The notes under the pieces are model-generated. The model was not told where the DNA came from and made no database searches. It worked only from the letters and a program-made list of their open reading frames with translations. Below are positions 44,131 through 54,703 of a DNA stretch of 64,000 nt, piece by piece. The number at the start of each line of letters is the position of its first letter. Within the stretch, counting starts at the first letter, position 1. Origin of the DNA: Mikania micrantha (taxonomy: Eukaryota; Streptophyta; Magnoliopsida; Asterales; Asteraceae); contig CM018695.1 of assembly GCA_009363875.1 (NCBI GenBank), positions 12,620,755-12,684,754 of the forward strand. The letters run 5' to 3'. The position numbers and the translations under genes are program-made.

Positions 44131-45179
44131 TGTCACACCCCAGTTTATGGTGGAATATAACGGGGTATGATTTGAAATTGTTTAAAAGCTCATGGTACTA
44201 ATTTTAAATTTCGAATATTTAAACAAACATATACTCATTCAAAACCAACATTAAGTTACATTTATTCTAAATAACATTACATAAAGGAAAGGAAAAACAT
44301 AACATCTTTTCATTAATTAGGTCAACAAATTCCTAGTCCTAATCTTCACCAAATCTTCCATTAATATATTAAACATGTAAAATAAGATTTTTGATCAATT
44401 ATTTGGATATTTGGTGAGAACTCATACAAGTTTGATATACATATATAAGTATAAGAATTAGAATGCAAACACTAGTCTAATAACATTGACATAAGTATGT
44501 ATCTAACAAGTTTGTTTATAAGAACTTGACAATTTCACTTTTTATTACTCAATAAAATATGTCATGTAAAAAAATGATACAAGTATCACAAGAACTTGGC
44601 AATTCACCTTTTTTTAACACGATTGCATAAGTTACCCGAAGAAGGTAACCAACCATTCTTAGGTCTGCTAGTATACTAAAGTTTTTGGCAACTTCTTCTT
44701 TGATATACACTATAACATAAGTCATTTTCCAAAAGGCTACTAGTACTAGATAATGGCATAACATAATCACACAATTTTTCTAAACAAGTCTATACATATA
44801 GCATTCAAATCAATGTAGAACTTAGAATTATAGTTTGCTTCTATAAAAATTTTTTAATTATTAAAAACTATAAAGTTTTAATAAGAATTTCTAGAAAACC
44901 TTTATAATGATGTTACAAACATGAAATAGAAAGTTAATAATCTTGATGGATTAGATCGGTAATTATGTAAACCTGACATTAATTTATTTAGAAGTTTGAG
45001 TTCAAAACTGAATAAAACAAAACCATAGGGAATATTTTGGTCAAATTTCATTTTTCTTTTCTTTTCCTTCAAGCAGGCCATTGTTCGAACCCATTCTTTG
45101 TCGAGTTTTATTAAAAGTCAATCAAAACTTATTGACAAATTCAAATTAATAACAGAAGAACATTTTCACCTTAATTTTG
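44131..45179 (-). mobile_element. Truncated Gypsy LTR, 3' part
   Basis: The plus strand starts TGTCACACCCC, which is the inverted LTR end, and a weak copy of the conserved module sits at 44370-44420 in minus sense. The other end is lost at the start of the next LTR. No genes; the minus-strand frame near 44550-44770 is not supported. Confidence 0.45.
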
Positions 45180-46373
45180 TGTAACGACCAGTTTTAACGG
45201 TCATGTATGATTGTAATAAAATAATTTGAACACGGATGTGTTTTAAATTATGTTGTGTTTATAACTTTGGGATGTTAAAGTTAACTAGTAACTAATTGTT
45301 TTAAGTTGGTTAAACTAGTTAACTAGTTAGAAACATGAGGGGCCAAAGCTGCCAATTATCCAAACATGATGAATATGACCATGCTTGGTCAAAAATCTAA
45401 GACATTTGTTGTCTGGATACTTCTATCGTGCGAACCAGAGGAGAAAAGAGGAGCAACCAAGACCTAATCTCAAATTCATGTGTTCTTGAGTTTAAAACGT
45501 GAAATTGAGAAGCTTAATCATCTTCTTTGGTGATTATACTAACTTGTAAGTGTTTTTCTTCTTCTTCTTGAAAGTCTTCACGAGTTCATGAATGGGATTA
45601 GTTGGGTTCTTGCTCAAAAACTGAAATTGAATGATTATATATGTTAGAAACCATAAAATTATACTTATGGTGTGATTAGATGATCAAATTACTAGTTGTT
45701 ATCAACCATATATTGAAATACTTATGTTTGGGATATGGGTAACTTGATAAGTGAGATGAAAACCCATACAATATTGTTTGAACATCTAGTAAGATGGGTT
45801 ATAACATGACTATGATGAATATGTGCATAATTTGACTAAATCTTTATAAAATTTATATGTTTTGATGATTTGAGAATCATAGGTGGAATTGGTTAATGTT
45901 TAAACATTAATGAATATTAGTCAAGAAAATTGTGCACGTAAGGTGTTCGATGAAATACCAGAATTGAAATTCTATGATAAAAATAATCATAGATTGAATA
46001 ATTGATAATTTGGCTTTTATTTAATACATATTATCGAAAATAGGTTCAAACGGGTCAAATGGGTTTGAATCAATATGAATGTGTGCTATGCGTGTTTAAT
46101 AAGGTTATACGTGTGTGTTATAACCAGGTAGTAATAGTGGAAGTCAAGGAAGTGGTAAAAGGTGACGGAAAAGAGATTTTGATTTCAAATTCATCATCCG
46201 GACAAGGTAAGTAATCCCACCACTGTAACATCACATAACTATTGTTGAAAAAGTTGTTGAATCACTTGAATAATGGATAAGTGTGTTGGTATTAGTCAAT
46301 TGTTGGATTTTTAAGAATTCAACATGTTATGATAAATTTAATACATAATGGGATGTTAAAAGAGTGGTAATTT

Positions 46374-46500
46374 CGGATGGAAGGACCGGTGGGTGAACAT
46401 CCTAGTATCTTGATTAGATCATAAAACCACAAGTATGTGGATAGCTAGAGGTGCTAGCAAATGTCTTTGATGGAAGGACCGGTGGGTGAACATCATAAGA
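46374..46500. repeat. Duplicated 26-bp phrase, period about 95 bp
   Basis: GATGGAAGGACCGGTGGG followed by TGAACATC occurs near 46375 and 46470; a degenerate third copy (AAGAACCAAAGGGTGAA) lies near 46720. Confidence 0.6.
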
Positions 46501-47184
46501 CTTGAATTATGTATTAAACCATATGTGTGTATGAAAGAAGGTTAGGGGTTATTTATTGATGAAATTGTGGTGGTAAAATGGAACTAAGATTCCATTTGAA
46601 TATTTTGACCCGTTAACACTTTCATAGACTTTGTATGGTTAACGTTATGGTGTATGTTGAATTAAGTGTTAACCACTTGTGTAAGTAGGTAGCCAGAGGT
46701 GATGGCAAGCGACTGTGGTTAAAGAACCAAAGGGTGAAAACCATAGTGATATTACGATTGTAATTATTGAATACAAATAGTAAATGGCTAATAGTATGAT
46801 GTTTGTAAATGTGTGGGTCAATTGGATATGAAATTGACCATTTGAATCATTTATATAAAGGTGTCTTGGATTGGTAATTGGTTGCATAATTATGGTGTTC
46901 CAAAGGGTTAACATCATTTAGAGATGCAACAAATGCCTATTAGCTAAAATGGGGTCATAAAATGCAAATATGGAATTTGTTGTTAAAGTTGACCCTTTTA
47001 GAAAATTTATTTGGATTTTGATTGATTTATGAAATGATGTAATTTGATTATGTGAATACAACTAATATGGTTGAATAGACCTTTCGGATGTGTGAAATCA
47101 CTTTGAAAAGTGAAGGAACGAAAATGGGTCTTCGGATGGGTCAAAACTGCACAAATGTAGAAATATGCACTTTGCTGGTGCAGA

Positions 47185-47290
47185 AGACCATAAGCTACGG
47201 CCCTGAGACCATAAGCTACGGCCTAAAGGGGCTGAACTCTCTGATTTACGGCCTGAAGGCAGTAGGCTACAGCCTACCTTACGGCCCTAA
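47185..47290 (+). repeat. TACGGCC short-motif zone
   Basis: TACGGCC occurs at 47196, 47217, 47247 and 47280, with ACCATAAGCTACGGCC repeated in full, and one TACAGCC. It lies inside the 45180-49350 LTR. Confidence 0.6.
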
Positions 47291-48735
47291 CCAAAATTGA
47301 TGTATTTTGACATTTTTGACTTGGGGGACCATTGGGGATTAACTTACTTAGTTCCTATGAACTAATGGATGTTATTATGCAATTTTTTTAGGTCAATCAT
47401 GACGGGCATGGCTATACGGATCGAGGTGGGTCAGGAATCGAATCGAACGAACTAAGTTACAAACATTTTAACTTTGGTTTAAACCTACTTTTGTAAACTT
47501 GGTTTGTAAATGTTTGTGACATGTTATGTTTGTCTTAAACCTTGTTTTAAATATGATAAAATGATCTTAGTAATTTAAACAAGGTTTTGAAAACGAGAAA
47601 TTACTGGGACCAACTCTGATATTTTGTTAAACTTGTTAAATGGTAACAGGGGGTTACATTTTGATCATAAACGAATGTTTAATTTATGTGTTAAATTGTT
47701 TCACCCAAAATTTAACTCGAATCCGCTAAAACAGTTCAACTCATTAAAAATTAAGCGAACAAAACATATATTGATACTCATATGTAACAAACAAATCCTA
47801 AAATTCTCTCTAAGACACTCTCAATAACTTGATTGGAGTTGCGTTTGAAGTCAAGAGTTGTGATGAGTACATATTGCTAATTAGAATTGATTCTACATAA
47901 TAATCATATATATTCTCATCATTTTGGTCTAATGATCGATGGCCCTACGAACTCAAGGGCTCACAAACATTGCATTGATACAATTTGGTCGGATAGATGC
48001 TTAGGGTTCTAGCGATTTGGGGATTCATCTAAGTTTCTGTATATATCTAAATCGAATGGGCTAGATATCATGGGTTCTCCCCGAGCTTAGCAGTAAGGTG
48101 CTAGGCCGTATGAGATGTCCCCAAAAATTTCGTTCGGCATTCCAAGAGACAGTTTTTTTTAAAAAAAAGTCTGGTTTTAACATATCTTTATATTAAAAAA
48201 ATTCTAGTAAAATTTTGAAAAATCTTAAAAATTATTTTAAATAATCTACAATGCTATTTTAAATTCAGAAAAAAAGGATTTGTATGTTATTTGAAATATA
48301 TATTTGGTTTAATTAAGTTAGAACTATATAAAACATACATTTAACATTATTTTTTTAGATATGAAAAAAAAACAAAATATTTCTAAGAAAGATTGTATTA
48401 CATTTTATTTTTATGAACTAATTACAAATATAATACATATATAATAAACAAGTAATTATTCAACTTAAGTGTATTTTCTTTTTTTATTTAAATAAATAAT
48501 TTGATTTGAATACAAACTTGTTATTTACATTTTATTGAATTAAATGTTGTTTAGACTTATGATTGCATCTTTGTATGAACACACACACTTATAAAATGTA
48601 TGAATGCTCACAACTATGCAAATAGTTAACCAAATTGTATTTTACATGTGTAATAGGTTAGATGAAGTGGTGAGGACAAATCTAGGATTACTTGGACGTA
48701 GACTAATGAAATAAAAAACTTTGTATTATTATGAA

Positions 48736-49198
48736 CTAGGTTAGCACCCCGTGTATTACACGGGCTGAATGAAAAAAATATAATAAATAATCACTAATTA
48801 AAATTTAGATAATATAAGAAGATTTTTTTACTATAAAATATGAAAATTTTTGTATAATTTAATAATTGAAGTAATAAAATAATTATATTATTTCTTTAAA
48901 CAATAATATTTTTCAAAGTTTGTTTCTTTAAACATTTTGTTTTAAAAATACTATTTTTAAAAATTTTATATTTTATAATAAGTAGGATATTTAAAATGTG
49001 TTTTTTAATATTAATCTATTTTTAATGTATTAAAAAGATATGTTTCTTAGTTTAAAAATGTAAAACAAAGCATTTAATATTTAATATTATTATTTAATAT
49101 GAGATGTTTTTAATATGAGAGAGTGACGGGAAATCAAAGTTGAGATGCTTTAGAATCACGCCATGTGTCCATAAAAAACTTTGATTTATTAGAATAGA
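48736..49198 (-). mobile_element. Non-autonomous Helitron
   Basis: On the minus strand it starts A|TCTATTCTAATAAATC (49198) and ends with a CCCGTGT-ATA-ACACGGG hairpin before CTAG (48736-48739), followed by T. It also has the ACACATGGCG word near its start, shared with the element at 53935. It is nested inside the Gypsy LTR. Confidence 0.75.
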
Positions 49199-49353
49199 TA
49201 GATTCGTTTAAACATTATGAACACTTGGGTTTTGTGTAATGAATGTTTTGAATGATTCTTAATATTGATGATCAAAATTGAAGCTTACAAGTAGCGCCAT
49301 TAGCTTTTGGGAAATTGCAAATCATACCCTAGTGTATTCCTGGTGTGACAAGT

Positions 49354-49369
49354 TGGTATCAGATCGAGC
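49354..49369 (+). other. Primer binding site, variant
   Basis: TGGTATCAGATCGAGC, three bases after the LTR end. It is the tRNA-iMet type with an extra TC before GAGC. Confidence 0.65.
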
Positions 49370-49879
49370 TATGGTTAAAGGGATTTAGGTTATTAGAAAT
49401 GGTGATCTAAATCATAACTAAGCTAACCCCAAATATGAGTCATATCATATTATTAACGTTATGCTTATATGCTTATATGCTACATGTTACATGTTATATC
49501 ACGTGTTATACATTATAATCATAATGGAATGCCTTAGCTTTATTGGTTTTAAAAAATTTGTCTTCCTTTTATTGTAAGTGTACTTAGAAATTGCTTTAGG
49601 AAATTCTTATCTTATTCTCACGAACACGTGACTACTCTTTAGATGATAGAAATGCAACTCATTAAGCTAGAATGCCTAATAAAATTCCATAATTTAATAC
49701 ATATAAGTTTATATGTATACGGTTGATTTTTATAATCCTGCTATATAGTACCAATTCAATCTATGTAGATATTCAACAAACCCTACATCAATCATAGCAA
49801 TTCGAGAGAATGCAGGAAATCCTTTTCTTTCATGAAAAGTAAACATATCTAATAGAACCAAAATGGATATGTTTATACC
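49370..49879 (+). other. Leader remnant of Gypsy element, no coding sequence
   Basis: Sequence after the primer site; no gag domain is visible, and repeated GCTTATATGC/TACATGTTAC words occur near 49450-49510. Confidence 0.35.
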
Positions 49880-51560
49880 CTTTGTGCTTGACAAATCATA
49901 GAATATTTGGGAGAAGCGACAAAGTTACCAAATCTTGGAATTTGTGGCTGGGAGTTGATAAGAATAAAATTTTGATCATAGGGTTGTGGCTTATATTTCC
50001 CATCTGAGATTTTCATGCTCAGAAAATCAATTCTATTCACACTAAAGTCCATCTTTTTTCAAAGAGCATGATTCATTTTGTTGGACAATTGAATGGAACT
50101 TAGTCAGTAACCGAACATGTAATTCTTCATCAGGTGAAAACAAGAGGATGTCGTCGATATAAACCAAAGCATTGCCAATAATATGTTCAAAAATTTTAAC
50201 AATTGCTTTCTGGAAGATAGATAGAACATATTTTAACCCAAAAAGCATTACTATCCATTGAAAATGATGATTTGGGATACAAAATGATGTCTTTGGTTGA
50301 TCTTATGGTTTAATACCTAGTTGCCAAAATCTTGCTTTGATGTTAACTTGGACATAATTTTTTCATTGACTAGGGACTGAAACATTTGCTTCATTTGTGG
50401 TAATGAGAATTTGTCATTTGCAGACAAGTGATTTAAAGGCTGGTAATTAATAATAAGTCATAACTTTATGTGTTCCTTTTCACTTTTTTTATTAACATAA
50501 AATCCTTCACAAGCCCATTATGATGGTGTTGGCTCAATGATACCCTAGTTCTGAACCTTCTTTTAATGCTAGTTGGTAATGATCAAGATTCATTCCTGGT
50601 GGCTTGATTTTGAAGGGTTAATATCTTCATTCTGTTTGAAGGGTAAGGTAACAAAAAAAATAAAGGATTTAACCATAATAGTGATTTTTTTTCCTAGAAA
50701 TTCCATATGACTAGAAGCACATGAAGTGTAATTTGGGTTCTAATTGATTCCATAGGAAGGGGTTATGCCATGTATAACCTTGGGATAGTACTCCATGGAT
50801 TAACAGACGTCTTATATTTTAATCCCTTGTAGCTTGTGGAGTAAATCAAACCCACTAAGCAAATCTTTACCGTGAGAGCTTAATCCCAAAAACTTATGTT
50901 TAATTGTACATGTGGGAAAAAGCCTGATGTAAAATGTGGTGCTTATTTTATTAACAACGAATGTTTCACCATATGCGGCTCAGAAATATAGAGAATAGGG
51001 TTTCCAATATTCATCAAGAAGAACATCATGGTTCAAGAAAGAGGCCTAAGGTCCTATATCAAAGAAAACAATAACTAGGAGGGGCTTTGCATAGGTGTTG
51101 GTTATCAAGTGGACTTTGGCTATGAGTACTCGTGGAGATTCTAGAGGTTTTGAAAGTGGTTTTTCCATAAAGACCGGCAATTGATAAGAGTCGGAATGTT
51201 TTGATTCATAAGTTTCACTCGTTCCAAGTGCATCTCAGTCACTTGCTTATGAGTCTTCAATATCACTTGAATATGGTTTTAAATAACTGATTGTGCATAA
51301 AGCATGATCTCTTGGTTCATCATCTAAAGAATAGGGAGATTCTAAATCAGAGACATCCACAGGCTCTATCTCGTTGAGTGTTTGAAATAAAGCTATAGTC
51401 TTCTTTCTATCTATGCAATTTTTCCAAAATGCCCCATTTGATTAGAAATGTGACACCTATCAGTGGTTTTGCCTCGTTGTTTCTTCTTTCTCAGAAGCTT
51501 CCATTTCTTTTTCGAGGCTGATTTTATTAAAGCCCCTTTTCTTCATTGAGTCGTAGTACT
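49880..51560 (-). pseudogene. Endogenous pararetrovirus remnant (Caulimoviridae, florendovirus-like)
   Basis: Read on the minus strand from about 51560: a Lys/Arg-rich tract followed by a zinc-knuckle-like C-H..GH..C block (about 51480-51430), as at the coat-protein end of caulimovirids; a degenerate protease-type region (about 51160-50830); then reverse transcriptase sequence from about 50520, with the FGLK block near 50240 and the catalytic YIDD near 50165. A short piece past the catalytic site continues to about 49900. Stops and frameshifts separate all blocks; the movement protein, most of the coat protein and RNase H are missing. One 68-codon open stretch at 50042-50248 spans the YIDD. 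The lack of an integrase and the domain order separate it from Gypsy elements. It is an old, dead copy. The family call rests on motif resemblance, so the genus is uncertain. Confidence 0.7.
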
Positions 51561-52101
51561 TGCCATAAATTTTGGATTTTATGTGCTTGCGTTTTTGTGG
51601 TCTAGTAGCGAACTTGGGAGGTATTGTGTAATGGTTTTTCTATCCACTATGGTTGTAAAAGATAGATTTGATATTTTTTGTTTGATGGAAAAAATTATCC
51701 CAATTTCTGATTATATCCGCTATGGCATGCAACTTTCTAATCAATCAAGATTTTACAGGATCAGATGTAGTATTTTCTCTAAGTGACAAAGTTTTATTGA
51801 TAATAAAAACTAGACTCACTCTGACGCAGTATAGATATGCATTTAATTAAAGGAACACTTGAAAGAAGAGATCAGTCGCATATAAAACAAAATAAATCAT
51901 AGACAAAATAACAGTTGAAGCACAAATACACAATGAAGACGTTAGCGAATGACTAAGTTCATGATTGCAAAAGTCGCTAAACACTCCTAGCCTCCTAGGT
52001 CGGAACAGCTCCTTGGAGCGAGTAATCGGTGAGTACTCTGATAATACTTAGGAAGTACCTCGCCTCAGAACAACTCCTTAGAGCAAGTACTTGGCGAGTA
52101 C
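51561..52101. other. Unassigned stretch with short repeated phrases
   Basis: No gene seen. Near 51990-52100 the phrases CTCCTTGGAGCGAGTA and CTCCTTAGAGCAAGTA, each followed by GGTGAGTACT or GGCGAGTACT, repeat about 70 bases apart. Confidence 0.4.
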
Positions 52102-52297
52102 TTGGCCATCATGGGCGTAGGTTAACAGGGGCCGCCTATTTTTTCGTCCGTAGTGTAAATTTTTCGGCCGAAATGTTATTTTTAGTTAAAAATCGCGGTT
52201 TCGCCCCCCCGGCTTCAAAAAATTAACATATATTCTGGGTTTCGAAAATTTCCGCCCCCCCCTCTCACTTTGCCCAAGCTCCGCCACTGTTGGCCAT
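52102..52297. mobile_element. hAT-type MITE, 180 bp, with 8-bp target duplication
   Basis: The element is 52110-52289. The ends CATGGGCGTAGG and inverted CAGTGGCGGAGC are imperfect inverted repeats typical of hAT ends. The direct repeat TTGGCCAT is perfect at 52102-52109 and 52290-52297. The interior is rich in C and T runs. Confidence 0.75.
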
Positions 52298-52682
52298 GAA
52301 GGCCGACTTTTACAACAGTGACTAAGTTATAATGTATCTGATGAAGAGCTCATCTATACTATATCGGTTCGCATCTCCACGAAAAATAAACAGAAATCGA
52401 CAAGACGGTAACTATTTAAAAATTTAGACAATTCAAACACACTCGAGTAGGGACCCTGTGATTAATTTGCATAATATGGTGATAAATAAGAAAGCTAAAC
52501 GTTAAAGTTGTAACACCCTCGTAGCAAACTTAGGAGGTATCATATAACTCCCAAAAATAAGTTATTGATGAATGATTTTTTTCTTGGACTCCTGAATAAA
52601 TAAATATTATATTTTATGTTGCTTGAATATTTATTGTAGTAATTAAAAAATAATAATTATACCTAGTTGTACACAGGCATTA

Positions 52683-53695
52683 CCTATACTAATAAAAACC
52701 AACGTCGGTAGTTCATATCGCTTCAAAAAATGCTCCGAGGAAACTGACCGCTCCAAAAGATTCTCAAACATGAGTTGGACAACTTAAATTAATTCAAAAC
52801 TTACGTTTTGAACACTGAACTTTGAACTCTTATTTTTAAGCCCCTCTCCTATTTTACTCACATATTTTTAATATTCACATGTTTTTAACATGTTCTTATG
52901 TTATCGGATAATAATAATAATTATATAGATTTGATCGCAATTACGTCAAGAACATTTATATAAATTTCGAACTAAAAGGGGCGCATAAATTTTGGGCGTT
53001 ATTCACAGGCTTATAACGTGTCCGTACATTATAAATTTCGAACTCAAACGGGCGCATAAATTTTGTACGTTATTCACAGGCTTATAACGTGCCCGTACAT
53101 TATCGAGAATTTTTATCGTTTATATCATTTTAATCGTAATCACCTCACAAACTATTTAGATTTAATAATAGTATTTATTGAATAATAATATTCAACTAAT
53201 ACTAATAATTATATAATCATAATTAAATATTTCAAAACAATAAATAATAATATTCAAAGAATAATAGTAATTGAGAAACATAATTTTTTTATGGTTTGGT
53301 TTTATGAATTAATTTGTGTTTTGAGTTCGTATTATTTAAGAGTATGCTATCAAAATTGAATACTCATTCATCCAACCAGATACATTTATAACAACTACGT
53401 TTTGAAGCTGTATGGTTTGGTTTTATGTTTATACCTTTCGACATAAATATTAGTCAAAACCGATTCCGTTTATGTTTATGGTCGGGTTACATAAGATATA
53501 TTTTTACCTCTTTAAATACATTTTCGGATTTCGTAATTCTAATTATTACAACAACATGATATTTTAGCTACATTGCGATAGTTTTCACTTTTTATTAACA
53601 TTTTTTTAAAAATGACTTAACTCATTCATAATTTTAAAATTCGAATTATTGGACGTTTCGACGCCGCCGCAACACGCCCGCGGGTAAATTACTAG
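52683..53695 (+). mobile_element. Non-autonomous Helitron inside the solo LTR
   Basis: 5' end CCTATACTAATAAAA after an A (the usual TC start has become CC). 3' end: a GC-rich hairpin region (GCCGCCGCAACACGCCCGCGGG) about ten bases before CTAG (53692-53695), followed by T. It contains a 71-bp tandem duplication. Confidence 0.7.
52961..53102. repeat. 71-bp tandem duplication inside the Helitron
   Basis: The units start TAAATTTCGAACT at 52961 and 53032; both contain GGCGCATAAATTTTG and TTATTCACAGGCTTATAACG with few differences. Confidence 0.8.
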
Positions 53696-53934
53696 TTAGA
53701 ACTAAACAGTTTCATACTTGGCCTGAACCGGTTTCACATGTGTACAGTTTTTATGTATCCCAATCCAACCCGGAGCTGAATTTGTTCACCTAAAACTAGA
53801 TCCGATTTGAAGCCGATTGAAAAAATCGATTCGTACTCGCAACCAGTTCGCTGAGAAACATGGTTTGTTCACCTCTACCAGGAAACCCCGGGTGTGACAA
53901 AAGGTCATTATCAAACGGAAACAATTAATAGGAA

Positions 53935-54470
53935 CTAGGTTATAAACCCGTGTATTACACGGGTTTAAAATTATAAATTATGTAATTTTGTGATGTTTTA
54001 TTAAATTTTAGTACATAATTAAAAGAATTTTATTGCTTAAAACAATATAAATAAAAGTATAATTGCAATTTAAATCTTTAAACATTTTTTTGTGAAACAC
54101 GTTTATTATTGTCTGAAATTAAGAAATTTGTTATTATGTTTATGCTTATATTATGAAATTCAAAATTTTAAAAACTTTTATCAATTGATAAGTTTGTAAT
54201 AAATTGTTAATAGAATTAATAATTGAAAAATAAGAAACATTGTTACAATATATTTAATATTAAAGAAAATACATGGCTGTATTTTTTAAAAAATAATATT
54301 AATAGGATTTAACACTATACTAAATTAACAAGAAAACACTTTTAAGTAAACATTCCTTAAAAATAATTTTATAAATAAAATAATGTTTTTATATGATTAT
54401 CATTTAAATTAGAAAGTAAATGTGAGAATGCCATGTGGCATTTATTTGGAATCATTTATTAGTAGTAGGA
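53935..54470 (-). mobile_element. Non-autonomous Helitron 3' of SCC4
   Basis: Minus strand: starts A|TCCTACTACTAATAAATG (54470) and ends with the perfect hairpin ACCCGTGT-AAT-ACACGGGT before CTAG (53935-53938), followed by T. The GCCACATGGCATTCTC phrase near the start matches other plant Helitrons. It lies about 230 bases downstream of the SCC4 stop codon. Confidence 0.8.
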
Positions 54471-54703
54471 TATGAAGTGTTTTAATCTTATATTTGCAGG
54501 TTGATTTTTGGTTTTTCAATCTCATCTAACCTGAACACTTCAAACTTGCTGCCTTGTATGTAAAGTAAATCCGAGATTAAATAAATATTAATTGTGTGAT
54601 TACACATGATTCCTAAAATCATATACAGTGTGCTCTAAATCCTAAGGCTTACAAGTTATCATATGCTTCTACAACATGAAAGATAACACGTGAAAAGACA
54701 AAC

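Larger units (their letters stand above)
45180..49350 (+). mobile_element. 5' LTR of a Gypsy element, with nested Helitron
   Basis: Starts TGTAACGACC, ends TTCCTGGTGTGACA, and is followed at once by a primer site. About 4.17 kb including a 463-bp Helitron. Inside are a repeated GGAAGGACCGGTGGG phrase and a TACGGCC motif zone. The internal region after the primer site is short or lost: no gag or pol follows before the pararetrovirus remnant. Confidence 0.55.
52509..53899 (+). mobile_element. Solo LTR split by a Helitron
   Basis: Ends TGTAACACCCTCG and CCCCGGGTGTGACA. The flanks AAAGT and AAAGG differ at one base and may be the target duplication. Without the 1013-bp Helitron inside, the LTR is only about 380 bp, far shorter than the other Gypsy LTRs here. 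Orientation is not certain. Confidence 0.55.

Noticed and set aside
44549..44770. 73-codon minus-strand frame in an LTR fragment
   Set aside because: AT-rich, no motif, and inside non-coding LTR sequence.
51583..52226. Plus-strand frames of 65-67 codons
   Set aside because: No domain; one overlaps the pararetrovirus flank and the other a hAT MITE.
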